Shown here: positions 49,729 through 58,917 of the stretch, one piece after another
Layout: each line of letters opens with the position of its first letter
Position numbering within the stretch: position 1 is the first letter of the stretch
Assembly (NCBI GenBank): GCA_017503465.1
Contig: JAFVSY010000112.1
Coordinates: 1 to 64,000, forward strand
Reading direction: 5' to 3'
DNA: 64,000 nt
Source: Tidjanibacter sp.
GTDB taxonomy: Bacteria > Bacteroidota > Bacteroidia > Bacteroidales > Rikenellaceae
Notes under the pieces: generated by a model
The model's input: only the letters and a program-made list of their open reading frames with translations
The model's database searches: none
Told to the model about the DNA's origin: nothing
Position numbers and translations under genes: made by a program

Positions 49729-51630
49729 ATGGCAAAGATTATCGGTATCGACCTTGGTACGACCAACAGTTGTGTAGCAGTAATGGAGGGCAACGAGCCC
49801 GTGGTTATTCCCAACAGCGAGGGACACCGCACAACCCCTTCGATTGTGGCTTTCACCGAGGGTGGCGAGCGTAAGGTGGGCGACCCCGCAAAACGTCAGG
49901 CAATCACCAATCCCAAAAACACCATCTTCTCCATCAAGAGGTTTATGGGTGAGAATATGGACCAAGTGCAGAAGGACGTGGCACGTGTACCCTACAATGT
50001 GGTACGTGGTGGCAACGGCGTTCCTATGGTTGAGGTTGGCGACAGGAAATACACTCCCCAGGAGATTTCGGCTATCATTCTCCAAAAGATGAAAAAGACC
50101 GCTGAGGACTACCTCGGAACAACCGTGAGCGAGGCAGTTATCACCGTGCCCGCCTACTTTAGCGACTCGCAGCGTCAGGCCACCAAAGAGGCCGGTGAGA
50201 TTGCAGGTCTGAAGGTGCGCCGTATCATCAACGAGCCCACCGCAGCAGCACTCGCCTACGGTCTGGACAAGGCAGGCAAGGATATGAAAATCGCAGTGTA
50301 TGACCTTGGTGGCGGTACCTTCGATATCTCCATCTTGGAGTTGGGTGATGGCGTGTTTGAGGTTAAATCGACCAATGGTGATACCCACCTCGGTGGCGAC
50401 GACTTCGACCACGTGATTATCGACTGGATGGCAGCCGAGTTCCAAAGCAAACACGGCATCGACCTCCGCAAAGACGCAATGGCTATGCAGCGTCTGAAAG
50501 AGGCCGCAGAGAAGGCTAAAATCGAGCTTTCGAGCAGCACCTCGACCGAGATTAACCTCCCCTACATTATGCCCGTAGATGGTATTCCCCAGCACCTTGT
50601 GATGACCCTCACAAGGGCCAAATTTGAGCAGCTGGCCGACAATCTCATCCGCGCAACCATCGAGCCCTGCCGTAAGGCACTCAGCGATGCAGGCTTAAGC
50701 GCAAACCAGATTGACGAGGTTATCCTCGTGGGTGGTTCCACCCGTATTCCCGCAATCCAGAAGGTTGTTGAGGAGTTCTTCGGTAAGGCTCCCTCGAAGG
50801 GCGTGAACCCCGATGAGGTGGTGGCTATCGGTGCCGCAATTCAGGGTGGTGTGCTCACCGGCGAGGTTAAGGATGTGCTCCTGCTGGATGTTACTCCTCT
50901 GTCGCTCGGTATCGAGACCTTGGGTGGCGTGTTCACTCGTCTGATTGACGCCAACACCACAATTCCCACTCGCAAAAGCCAGGTGTTCTCCACCGCACAG
51001 GACAACCAGCCCTCGGTAGAGATTCACGTTTTGCAGGGTGAGCGTCAGATGGCTCGCGACAACAAGACCATCGGTCGCTTCCACCTCGACGGCATCCCCG
51101 CAGCACCCCGTGGTGTGCCCCAGATTGAGGTTTCGTTCGACATCGACGCCAACGGTATTCTCAACGTGTCGGCCAAAGATAAAGGTACCGGCAAGGAGCA
51201 GAGCATCCGCATTGAGGCTTCGAGCGGTCTGACCGAGGCAGAGATTCAGCGTATGCGCGACGAGGCCAAGGCTAACGAGGCCAAAGACAAAGAGGAGCGC
51301 GAGAGGGTGGACAAAATCAATGGTGCCGACAGTATGATTTTCACCACCGAGAAGCAACTCAAAGAGTATGGCGACAAACTCCCCGCCGACAAGAAATCGG
51401 CCATCGAGGGTGCCCTCGCCGAACTTAAGAGCGCACACTCGGCACAGGACCTCGCAGCTATCGACGCTGCAAGCGAGAAACTCAACGCCGCTTGGCAGGC
51501 TGCATCGCAGGACATCTACGCACAGCAGCAGAACGCACAGCAGCAGGGCCAGCCTAATGGCGGTCAGCAGGCAGGCGGTGCCCAGCAGGGTGGTCAGCCC
51601 GAGGATGTTGAGTTCGAGGAGGTTAAGTAA
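49729..51630 (+). CDS. dnaK: molecular chaperone DnaK (Hsp70)
   Basis: 633 residues. [18 protein letters not shown], the ATPase motifs [18 protein letters not shown] and [16 protein letters not shown], and the substrate domain starting [14 protein letters not shown] are all present. The C-terminal tail is Gln/Gly-rich and ends EDVEFEEVK. Full length. It stands alone: no grpE or dnaJ beside it. A terminator follows immediately. Confidence 0.97.
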   Translation: MAKIIGIDLGTTNSCVAVMEGNEPVVIPNSEGHRTTPSIVAFTEGGERKVGDPAKRQAITNPKNTIFSIKRFMGENMDQVQKDVARVPYNVVRGGNGVPMVEVGDRKYTPQEISAIILQKMKKTAEDYLGTTVSEAVITVPAYFSDSQRQATKEAGEIAGLKVRRIINEPTAAALAYGLDKAGKDMKIAVYDLGGGTFDISILELGDGVFEVKSTNGDTHLGGDDFDHVIIDWMAAEFQSKHGIDLRKDAMAMQRLKEAAEKAKIELSSSTSTEINLPYIMPVDGIPQHLVMTLTRAKFEQLADNLIRATIEPCRKALSDAGLSANQIDEVILVGGSTRIPAIQKVVEEFFGKAPSKGVNPDEVVAIGAAIQGGVLTGEVKDVLLLDVTPLSLGIETLGGVFTRLIDANTTIPTRKSQVFSTAQDNQPSVEIHVLQGERQMARDNKTIGRFHLDGIPAAPRGVPQIEVSFDIDANGILNVSAKDKGTGKEQSIRIEASSGLTEAEIQRMRDEAKANEAKDKEERERVDKINGADSMIFTTEKQLKEYGDKLPADKKSAIEGALAELKSAHSAQDLAAIDAASEKLNAAWQAASQDIYAQQQNAQQQGQPNGGQQAGGAQQGGQPEDVEFEEVK

Positions 51631-51657
51631 TCCCCCAACACAACAATATTAGCGATG

Positions 51658-51695
51658 ATTTGGGGCAGTTCCAATGTGGGACTGCCCCAAATTTT
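51658..51695 (+). terminator. dnaK terminator
   Basis: 15-bp stem (51658-51672 with 51678-51692, one G-U) with a 5-nt loop, running into TTTTGTTT. Confidence 0.88.
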
Positions 51696-51839
51696 GTTTG
51701 CACGGAAGGAGGGTGGTGAGGGCGTGGTCGGATGGCACGGGTAACGTTTTCGTTACCCAAGATAAAAATGCGCTACAGGCACCTTGACTTTGAATTTTGA
51801 GTTCCCTTTTTGCTCTTGGGTATCTTTTTAATGCCTGAA

Positions 51840-51934
51840 TTTAGGGAGTTTAGGGAGTTTAGGGAGTTTAGGGAGAAATTATTGTTACCATTGTTACCAT
51901 TGTTACCCTTTTTGCTCTTTTTGCCCTTTCTGCA
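51840..51934. repeat. three adjoining 9-bp-period arrays with different units
   Basis: tttagggag x4 (51840-51875), a 5-nt break, attgttacc x3 (51881-51907), then ctttttgct/ctttttgcc/ctttctgca (51908-51934). The unit sequence changes completely but the period stays 9. Confidence 0.88.
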
Positions 51935-51939
51935 ACAGA

Positions 51940-52219
51940 CGCCCCCGCTGCTCCGCAGCACCCCCTCTAACTCAGAGGGGGACGTGCACGGGGCCGTGCA
52001 CGCAATTTCGACCACCCCTCCCGACCTCCCCTGTCGTAGGGGAGGAGTACTTGGGTTGGGCTGCCCAAGCACTATTCCTCCAATCTCTCCCAGTAGTCCT
52101 TTCACAAACCCCTCCGGCCTTCGGCCACCTCCCCTAACTTAGAGGAGGAGCGGTTGGAAGGCATCGCAAGGTTGTGATGCGTGCCGACCTGCCAACTGCA
52201 CAAAACGGCCTGTGGCCGT
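51940..52219. repeat. cluster of short GC-rich hairpins (repeat-element-like)
   Basis: Consecutive palindromes: GCTGC/GCAGC, CCCCCTCT/AGAGGGGG (51961-51968 with 51974-51981), CGTGCAC/GTGCACG (51983-51989 with 51996-52002), cttggg/cccaag, ggcc/ggcc, and ACGGCC/GGCCGT (52205-52219). It resembles a composite non-coding repeat element; no transposase and no clear terminal repeats. Confidence 0.55.
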
Positions 52220-52256
52220 AATTTTCCATTTTCCATTTTCAATTCTCAACTCTTTA

Positions 52257-52288
52257 TTTGGTGTTTTAGGGAAAAAGTGTTAGTTTTG
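52257..52288 (+). promoter_or_regulatory. secDF promoter
   Basis: TTTG (52257-52260), a 20-nt spacer, TAGTTTTG (52281-52288): a good Bacteroidetes match about 90 nt before the ATG, leaving an A/C-rich leader. Confidence 0.72.
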
Positions 52289-52377
52289 CGAGTTATTTAC
52301 GCATTATGCGCTCGTGTGCGCACGTGAACGGCAAACAAAACAAACAAAACAATAATAATTAAAACACTAAACAAACA

Positions 52378-55300
52378 ATGCAGAACAAAGGACTTATCAA
52401 ATTCGTGGCAATCGTCTTGGCGATTGCTTGCGCCTACCAGCTTTCGTTCAGCGTAGTGTCGGGTGTGGTTGAGAAAAAGGCTGCCAAATATGCCGCAGAG
52501 CAGGTTGCAGCAACCACTATCGACCAGGCTACTCTGGATAGGGCCGGTGTGAGCGAAGAGGCTTACCGCCAGAACCTGCTCGTGAAGAAAGAGCAGCAGT
52601 ATCTCGACAGCGTGAAATCGAAACCTGTCTACAACATCCTCATCAAGAAGTTCACCTACAAAGAGGTAAAAGAGAAAGAGATTAACCTCGGTCTGGACCT
52701 CAAGGGTGGTATGAACGTGATGTTGGAAATCGCTGTGGAAGACGTTGTGAAGGCTTTGTCGAACAACTCGACCGACCCCACTTTCCTCGCCGCAGTGGAG
52801 GAGGCAAAGGTGGCTGCAAAGAACTCGCAGAGCGACTTCATTACCCTCTTTGCTAAATCCTACGACAAACTCTCCGAGGGCGCACCCTTGGCTATCATCT
52901 TCAACAATCAGGTGATGAAAGACAAGGTTACCCTCAACAGCAGCAACGACGAGGTTGTTAAGGTGCTCCGCGAGGAGGCCGAGAGCGCAATCGCAAACTC
53001 CTACAACGTGCTCCGTAGCCGTATCGACCGCTTTGGTGTGGCACAGCCCAACATTCAGAGGTTGGAGAACTCGGGCCGTATCTTGGTGGAGTTGCCCGGC
53101 GTGAAAGAGCCCGAGCGTGTTCGTAAGCTCTTGCAGGGTACCGCTTCGTTGGAGTTCTGGGCTACCTACGACAACAGCGAGGTGTTCCCTATGTTGCAGA
53201 GGGCTAACAACGTGTTGCGCGACCTCAATGTGGTTGAGCAGGAGGTTGAGGCTGAGGCTGAGGCCGAGGGCGACCTCTTGGCTGAACTTGAAGGTCAGAA
53301 CAATCAGAACGCAGAGTTGGAGGCCTATAACAAGGCTAACCCCTTGTTCGCCAAACTGATGCCCGCAACCAACGCAGCAGGTCAGATTATGAATGGTCCC
53401 ATCGTTGGCCACGCTATGGTATACGATATGGAGGCCATTGAGGAGTATTTGGCTCTGCCCCAGGTTAAGGCTGTAATCAACCCCGACGTGCGCTTCTTGT
53501 GGAGCTCGAAGGCTATTGACGAGGCCGGCACTATCTATGAACTCTATGCAATCAAGGCCGATGGTCGCGATGGCAAGGCTCCTCTGGATGGTAGCTCGAT
53601 TGTAGACGCTTCGCCCCAGTACTCGCAGACCGGTGGCTCGGCAGAGGTTGATATGGTTATGAACACCACCGGTTCCAACGTGTGGGCTCGTCTGACCAAG
53701 GCCAACATCGGCAAGAGCATCGCTATCGTGCTGGACAACGTGGTTTACTCCGCTCCTACCGTGCAGACCGAGATTACCGGTGGCCGCTCGCAGATTACCG
53801 GTAACTTCGACATCACCGAGGCAACCGACTTGGCCAACGTGCTCAAATCGGGTAAATTGCCCGCCCCCGCACGCATCATTCAGGACACCGTGGTTGGTCC
53901 TTCGCTGGGTGCCGAGAGTATCAACGCTTCGTTGATTTCGTTCGTTATCGCATTCTTGCTCGTGCTGCTCTATATGATTTTCTTCTACAACCGTGCAGGT
54001 GTTACCGCCAGCATCGCTCTGGTGTGCAACGTATTCTTCCTGTTTGGTGTGTTGGCATCGTTTGGTGCAGTGCTCACCCTGCCCGGTATCGCAGGTATCG
54101 TGCTGACTCTGGGTATGGCCGTGGATGCAAACGTGATTATCTACGAGCGTGTTAAGGAGGAGATTCGTGCCGGTAAGGGCTTGAGCCTTGCAGTGAGCGA
54201 GGGTTACAAGAACGCTATGAGCGCAATTATCGACTCGAACATCACCACCATCATCACCGGTATCGTGCTGTTCGTATTCGGTACAGGTCCTGTTCAGGGC
54301 TTCGCTACCACCCTTATCATCGGTATCATCACCTCGTTGTTCACTTCGCTCTTCATCACCCGCATCATCTTTGAGCGCAGGTTGGCAAAAGGTAAGGACA
54401 TCAAGTTTGCAAGCAAGGGTACCCAGAACTTCTTGGCTAACACCAAGGTTAACTTCATTGGTATCCGCAAGTATTCCTACATCATCTCGCTTGTACTGAT
54501 TGTTGCTTCGGTTATCTCGCTTTCGACTCGTGGTCTGAACTACGGTGTTGACTTCTCGGGTGGTCGTACCTTCGTAGTACGTTTCGACCAGAGCGTGACT
54601 GCCGACCAGGTTCGTGAGGGCTTGCAGGGTGCATTTGATGCCGTTGAGGGCGATGCTAACAGCAAATCGTTCGAGGTTAAGCAGTTTGGTGATGACCACC
54701 AGATGCGTATCGTTACCCAGTACCTCCACGATGAGCAGAATGACGAGGCTACCGCTGTTGTTGAGGCTCTTCTCTACAATGGTGTTGAGGGTCTCTTCAC
54801 CACTGAGATTAGCCTCGAGGAGTTTACCTCGACCGCTACCAACCCCTATGGTATCATTCAGGCCGATATGGTTGGTCCCAGCGTGGCAAGCGACATCACC
54901 CGTGGTGCATTCATCGCTGTCTTCTTCGCACTGCTTGCAATTGGCCTCTACATCATCGTGAGGTTTAAGAAATGGCAGTGGGGTGCAGGTTCGGTTGTGG
55001 CTTTGGCTCACGATGCCTTCCTGACCTTGGGTATCTTCTCGCTGTTGCACGGCTTGTTGCCCTTCAACCTGGAGATTGACCAGTCGTTCATCGCAGCAAT
55101 TCTGACCATCATTGGTTACTCTATCAACGATAAGGTGGTTATCTTCGACCGTATCCGTGAGTTTACCACTCTCTATCCCAAGCGTAACCTCAAGGAGACC
55201 ATCAACGCCGCAGTGAACACCACTTTGTCGCGTACCATCAACACCACAGGTACTACCTTCGTAACCCTGTTGGCAATCTTCTTGTTCGGTGGTGCAGTTA

Positions 55301-55428
55301 TCCGTGGTTTCGTATTCGCACTGATGTTTGGTGTGATTATCGGTACCTTGTCTTCGATTTTCATTGCAACCCCCGTTGCTTATGATTTGATGAAGAAGCA
55401 GGTTGCTGCAAAGCAGGCAAAGAAGTAA
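52378..55428 (+). CDS. secDF: protein translocase subunit SecDF (fused SecD-SecF)
   Basis: 1016 residues. The SecD part (1 to about 680) has an N-terminal TM, EINLGLDLKGGMNVMLEI, the P1 head domain, and the TM block with GIVLTLGMAVDANVIIYERV. The SecF part (from about 690) has LNYGVDFSGGRTFVVRF and GYSINDKVVIFDRIRE. About 12 TM segments. It uses the proton gradient to pull secreted proteins across the inner membrane. A Glu/Ala repeat (VEQEVEAEAEAEGDLLAELE) lies in the P1 region at about residues 285-303. The fused form is normal for Bacteroidetes. Confidence 0.96.
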   Translation: MQNKGLIKFVAIVLAIACAYQLSFSVVSGVVEKKAAKYAAEQVAATTIDQATLDRAGVSEEAYRQNLLVKKEQQYLDSVKSKPVYNILIKKFTYKEVKEKEINLGLDLKGGMNVMLEIAVEDVVKALSNNSTDPTFLAAVEEAKVAAKNSQSDFITLFAKSYDKLSEGAPLAIIFNNQVMKDKVTLNSSNDEVVKVLREEAESAIANSYNVLRSRIDRFGVAQPNIQRLENSGRILVELPGVKEPERVRKLLQGTASLEFWATYDNSEVFPMLQRANNVLRDLNVVEQEVEAEAEAEGDLLAELEGQNNQNAELEAYNKANPLFAKLMPATNAAGQIMNGPIVGHAMVYDMEAIEEYLALPQVKAVINPDVRFLWSSKAIDEAGTIYELYAIKADGRDGKAPLDGSSIVDASPQYSQTGGSAEVDMVMNTTGSNVWARLTKANIGKSIAIVLDNVVYSAPTVQTEITGGRSQITGNFDITEATDLANVLKSGKLPAPARIIQDTVVGPSLGAESINASLISFVIAFLLVLLYMIFFYNRAGVTASIALVCNVFFLFGVLASFGAVLTLPGIAGIVLTLGMAVDANVIIYERVKEEIRAGKGLSLAVSEGYKNAMSAIIDSNITTIITGIVLFVFGTGPVQGFATTLIIGIITSLFTSLFITRIIFERRLAKGKDIKFASKGTQNFLANTKVNFIGIRKYSYIISLVLIVASVISLSTRGLNYGVDFSGGRTFVVRFDQSVTADQVREGLQGAFDAVEGDANSKSFEVKQFGDDHQMRIVTQYLHDEQNDEATAVVEALLYNGVEGLFTTEISLEEFTSTATNPYGIIQADMVGPSVASDITRGAFIAVFFALLAIGLYIIVRFKKWQWGAGSVVALAHDAFLTLGIFSLLHGLLPFNLEIDQSFIAAILTIIGYSINDKVVIFDRIREFTTLYPKRNLKETINAAVNTTLSRTINTTGTTFVTLLAIFLFGGAVIRGFVFALMFGVIIGTLSSIFIATPVAYDLMKKQVAAKQAKK

Positions 55429-55448
55429 TCCTTCACATAGGATAGACC

Positions 55449-55490
55449 AAAACGACCTCCGCACCGAGTGTGTGGAGGTCGTTTTGTTTT
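55449..55490 (+). terminator. secDF terminator
   Basis: 12-bp perfect stem (55449-55460 with 55474-55485), a 13-nt loop, then TTTTGTTTTT. Confidence 0.88.
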
Positions 55491-55571
55491 TGGTCCTTGG
55501 GGTAGTGGGGAGGGGAGGAGTGGTGATGGAATGGAAGATGGTGGAAGCCACAACAAAAAACTGTAGCGGAA

Positions 55572-55603
55572 TTTTCAACTTTCAAAATAAATGCCTATTT
55601 TTG
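55572..55603 (+). promoter_or_regulatory. candidate cdaA promoter
   Basis: TATTTTTG at 55596-55603 with TTTTC (55572-55576) 19 nt upstream, the same TTTTC variant as at 38005 and 42443. Confidence 0.45.
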
Positions 55604-55629
55604 AGGGACTAAACGAATGAGAAAGAGTT

Positions 55630-56577
55630 ATGGGCTTTATTAAGATGTCAATAATAGATGTGGTGGATATACTGCTTGTGGCGGTAATTATGTACTATAT
55701 CTACAAACTCATTCGCGGTACCAATGCCACGAGTATCCTCACAGGCGTATTACTAATATATGTATCGTGGGTGCTTGCCAAGGCGCTCAATATGGAGCTT
55801 ATGAGCGGCATCTTGGGTTCGGTGGTGAACATTGGACTGATTGCCCTGATTGTGATTTTCCAGAGCGAAATACGCAAATTCCTGCAATCTATCGGCGATA
55901 GGGGCCAGCAGGGCCCGGTGGCTGTCGTCAAGAGGTTGCTAAACCCCAAACTCGCCAAGGAGAATACCAACATTGCCGAGATTATCAACCCCATCGTTAA
56001 GGCTTGTGGCGATATGTCGATGAGTAGGACGGGGGCTCTGATTGTGATTAAGCAGAATGGTTCGTTGCGCGAGGTGGTTAGCACGGGCGTGGTGCTCGAT
56101 GCGGCCATTAGCGACTCGCTCATCAAGAACGTCTTTTTCAAGAACTCTCCCTTGCACGATGGTGCGATGGTGATTGAGGAGGGAAGGATTGTTGCGGCCA
56201 AGTGTGTGTTGCCCTCCACGAGGAGTGAGGTGCCGATGTCGTTTGGTATGCGCCATAGGGCTGCTATGGGTGTGAGTGAGGAGAGCGATGCCATTGTGGT
56301 GGTTGTGAGCGAGGAGACGGGTGCCATTTCGGTGTTTCACAACGCTCGAGTGAGGGCGGGCCTTTCGGCCACGGAACTCAAGGCGGAACTCATCAGGCTC
56401 AACACCGAGAGTCAGCAAGAGGCCAAGACGGAAGAGCCTACTGAACATCCCCAATCTTCGGGACCACAGACCAGTGAACATCCCCAATCTTCGGGACCAC
56501 AGACCACCGTGGAAACCTCAGAGCCACATTTGGGGCCAACGAGTGAACCCTCCGGACAGGGTGGTGGTGAGATGTAG
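55630..56577 (+). CDS. cdaA: diadenylate cyclase CdaA (c-di-AMP synthase)
   Basis: 315 residues; a start at 55645 (MSIIDVV) is equally possible. Three N-terminal TM helices (VDILLVAVIMYYIYKLI, ILTGVLLIYVSWVLA, VVNIGLIALIVIFQSEI) anchor the DisA_N/DAC domain, which has both active-site motifs: LHDGAMVI (Asp177-Gly178-Ala179) and RHR (208-210). It condenses two ATP to c-di-AMP. The tail after about residue 265 is unusual: Pro/Ser/Thr/Glu-rich with EHPQSSGPQT occurring twice, encoded by a 32-nt exact duplication with period 33 (56442-56506). No cdaR-like gene follows. Confidence 0.9.
   Translation: MGFIKMSIIDVVDILLVAVIMYYIYKLIRGTNATSILTGVLLIYVSWVLAKALNMELMSGILGSVVNIGLIALIVIFQSEIRKFLQSIGDRGQQGPVAVVKRLLNPKLAKENTNIAEIINPIVKACGDMSMSRTGALIVIKQNGSLREVVSTGVVLDAAISDSLIKNVFFKNSPLHDGAMVIEEGRIVAAKCVLPSTRSEVPMSFGMRHRAAMGVSEESDAIVVVVSEETGAISVFHNARVRAGLSATELKAELIRLNTESQQEAKTEEPTEHPQSSGPQTSEHPQSSGPQTTVETSEPHLGPTSEPSGQGGGEM
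56442..56506. repeat. 33-bp-period duplication inside cdaA
   Basis: Two 32-nt identical copies (from 56442 and 56475), encoding the duplicated acidic/Pro-Ser tail segment of CdaA in frame. Confidence 0.9.
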
Positions 56578-56591
56578 GAGAAGATAGAGAG

Positions 56592-56632
56592 AGTGCGGAC
56601 CAACCGATAGAGCGGTGGTCCGCATCTCTTTT
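56592..56632 (+). terminator. cdaA terminator
   Basis: 9-bp perfect stem (56594-56602 with 56616-56624), a 13-nt loop, followed by tctcttttg. Confidence 0.75.
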
Positions 56633-56833
56633 GTGGGGCTAAACAAGGGCGGTGAGGTACTTCCTTGTAGGCATACGGTAGGGGGGCTCTTGGTAGACTG
56701 TGGCACTCCCTCAAACAACTGCCGTAGGACGGGGAAATGTCTGGTATGTGGTTTGCGTGTGTGGGGTGTGGCCGGAATGGATGGCGTTAGGGAGAAGATA
56801 GAAATAAAAGAAACGTACAAAAATGGTTTTATT

Positions 56834-57754
56834 ATGAACGAGAGTAGGAAAATTGTGGTGGTTGGTAGTAGCAACACCGATATGACCGTGCAGACCGAGC
56901 GAGTGCCCCGACCGGGCGAAACAGTGCTCGGGGGTCTCTTCTACACTGCACAGGGCGGTAAGGGTGCCAATCAGGCGGTGGCTGCCGCACGCTTGGGTGG
57001 CGAGGTATGCTTTGTGGCCAAGGTGGGTGGCGATTCGTTTGGCGAGGAGTCTATCAAGGCCTACCGCAAGGAGGGTATCGACACTTCGCTGGTGGGGCGT
57101 AGCGAGCGCGCCGCCTCTGGTGTGGCTCTAATTATGGTCGATGGCAAAGGCGAGAACTCCATTGCTGTGGCTTCGGGTGCCAATGCGGAGTTGTCGGTGG
57201 AAGACATTGTGGCTGCCGAGGAGTGTATCAAGGGAGCGCAGATTGTGCTGATGCAGCTCGAAACCCCAATAGAAACCATTGCCTATGCTGCTCGCCTGGC
57301 AGCCGAGGCGGGGGTGAAAGCGGTGCTCAATCCTGCTCCTGCGGCCACGTTGCCGAAGTCGCTCTACAAGCACCTATATATGATAACGCCCAACGAAACC
57401 GAGGCCGAACTGCTCACGGGCATCGCCGTAACCGATATTGAGAGTGCTGCGGCTGCGGCCGACGTGCTGGCCGAGAGGGGTGTGAAGGTGGTCATCATCA
57501 CCCTCGGCTCAAAGGGAGCCTTTGTGAGGGAGGCCTCCAATCGCTACCTCGTGCCCGGACAGAAGGTGAAGGCCGTGGATACCACCGCTGCCGGCGACAC
57601 CTTCAATGGGGCCCTTTGCGTGGCCTTAGCGGAGGGTGCTGAATTGGTGGATGCGGTGGACTTCGCCAACAAGGCGGCCGCCATCGGGGTTACACGCAGG
57701 GGCGCACAACCCTCCATCCCCACCCGTGTGGAGATTAAGCAATACTTCGGGTAG
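56834..57754 (+). CDS. rbsK: ribokinase (PfkB family)
   Basis: 306 residues from the ATG at 56834; the longer frame upstream includes terminator sequence and is rejected. PfkB motifs: IVVVGSSNTDMTV, the sugar-binding TAQGGKGANQAVAAARLG, and the catalytic DTTAAGDTFNGAL with Asp255 as base. Length and the GGKGANQA form fit ribokinase, which makes ribose-5-phosphate. It is followed after 107 nt by a GRP-family transporter, an arrangement for ribose uptake and activation. Confidence 0.9.
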   Translation: MNESRKIVVVGSSNTDMTVQTERVPRPGETVLGGLFYTAQGGKGANQAVAAARLGGEVCFVAKVGGDSFGEESIKAYRKEGIDTSLVGRSERAASGVALIMVDGKGENSIAVASGANAELSVEDIVAAEECIKGAQIVLMQLETPIETIAYAARLAAEAGVKAVLNPAPAATLPKSLYKHLYMITPNETEAELLTGIAVTDIESAAAAADVLAERGVKVVIITLGSKGAFVREASNRYLVPGQKVKAVDTTAAGDTFNGALCVALAEGAELVDAVDFANKAAAIGVTRRGAQPSIPTRVEIKQYFG

Positions 57755-57861
57755 AGTAGGGGCGTGGGTGCAAGCGCAGGAGTGAACACACAAATACAAA
57801 CCACCTCCCAAAACAGATAAAAAACCAAACAAACACAAACAATACACACATTTTTTAGACT

Positions 57862-58875
57862 ATGTTTATCGTCAACAGTTACACTCTGGCTGTGGTGTTC
57901 TGCTTCGTCACGATGCTCTGCTGGGGCTCGTGGGGCAACACCCAAAAAATGGCCTCCAAGAGTTGGAGGTATGAACTCTACTATTGGGACTACATCATTG
58001 GTATGTTCCTTATGGCTGTGGTGCTGGGCCTCACGATGGGTAGCACCGGTGGCGAAGGTCGCTCGTTTTTGCCCGACCTTGCACAAGCCTCGTGGAGCAG
58101 TATCGGTTGGGTCCTGCTCGGTGGCGTGATTTTCAACGCCTCCAACATCCTCCTCTCGGCCTCCACTTCGTTGGCCGGTATGTCGGTGGCCTTCCCCCTG
58201 GGTGTGGGCCTTGCTTTGGTGCTGGGTGTGTTCAACAACTACATTGAGGCTCCAAAAGGTAACCCTCTGTTGTTGTTCCTTGGTGTGGCCCTTGTGGTGG
58301 TGGCAATCATCGCCAACGGCATCGCATCGGGCCGTGTGCCCAAGAGCGACAAGGAGGACACAAACAAAAACCGTAAGGGTATCATCATCGCCATTTGTGC
58401 GGGTGTACTGATGTCTTTCTTCTACCGCTTTGTGGTCAAGGGTATGGACATCGAGTGCTTTGAGGCTCCTGCTGTGGGTAAGCTCACTCCTTACTCGGCC
58501 ATTTTCATCTTCTCGGTGGGTGCTTTGCTGAGCAACCTGGTGTTCAACACCATTGTTATGCGCCACCCATTTGTGGGCTCGCCTGTGGGCTACGGGGAGT
58601 ACTTCAAGGGTAAACTCTCCACCCACCTCGTGGGAGTGCTCGGTGGTGCCATTTGGTGCCTCGGTACGGCCTTCAGCTACATTGCCGCCGGCAAGGCAGG
58701 TGCAGCCATCAGCTACGCCCTCGGTCAGGGCGCACCGATGATTGCCGCCATATGGGGTGTCTTCATCTGGAAGGAGTTCAAGGGTGCACGCAAGGGCACC
58801 GGAGCCTATCTGGCTGTGATGTTTGCCTTCTTCATTGCAGGCTTGGCCCTGATTATTGTGTCGGGTGGCAATTAG
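57862..58875 (+). CDS. GRP-family sugar transporter (glucose/ribose porter, DMT superfamily)
   Basis: 337 residues with about ten TM helices arranged as two repeats. Starts SYTLAVVFCFVTMLCWGSWGNTQK, characteristic of the family, with FPLGVGLALVLGVFNNYIEAPKG in the centre and AAGKAGAAISYALGQGAPMIAAIWGV in the second half. GRP members import ribose or glucose with protons. Being next to rbsK, ribose is the likely substrate. A terminator follows. Confidence 0.85.
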   Translation: MFIVNSYTLAVVFCFVTMLCWGSWGNTQKMASKSWRYELYYWDYIIGMFLMAVVLGLTMGSTGGEGRSFLPDLAQASWSSIGWVLLGGVIFNASNILLSASTSLAGMSVAFPLGVGLALVLGVFNNYIEAPKGNPLLLFLGVALVVVAIIANGIASGRVPKSDKEDTNKNRKGIIIAICAGVLMSFFYRFVVKGMDIECFEAPAVGKLTPYSAIFIFSVGALLSNLVFNTIVMRHPFVGSPVGYGEYFKGKLSTHLVGVLGGAIWCLGTAFSYIAAGKAGAAISYALGQGAPMIAAIWGVFIWKEFKGARKGTGAYLAVMFAFFIAGLALIIVSGGN

Positions 58876-58917
58876 AGGCGGCTCCGCAAACGGAAAACAG
58901 GACGCACAAAAGCGCAT

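Larger units (their letters stand above)
51631..52377. other. 747-bp intergenic region dnaK/secDF: terminator, period-9 arrays, hairpin cluster
   Basis: No gene seen. In order: dnaK terminator (51658-51695); GGGTAAC palindrome (about 51739-51761); GGGTATC-type half-palindrome (about 51818); three adjoining 9-bp arrays (51840-51934); a cluster of hairpins (about 51940-52219); modules shared with 42.0-42.4 kb (52143-52166 inverted, 52186-52204 direct); a 7-bp array (about 52221-52242); and the secDF promoter. Confidence 0.75.

Noticed and set aside
52297..55578. 1093-codon open frame on the minus strand opposite secDF
   Set aside because: It mirrors the secDF gene exactly; it stays open because the plus-strand gene avoids the codons that would give antisense stops. 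The product is His/Cys/Gly-rich with no family motif.
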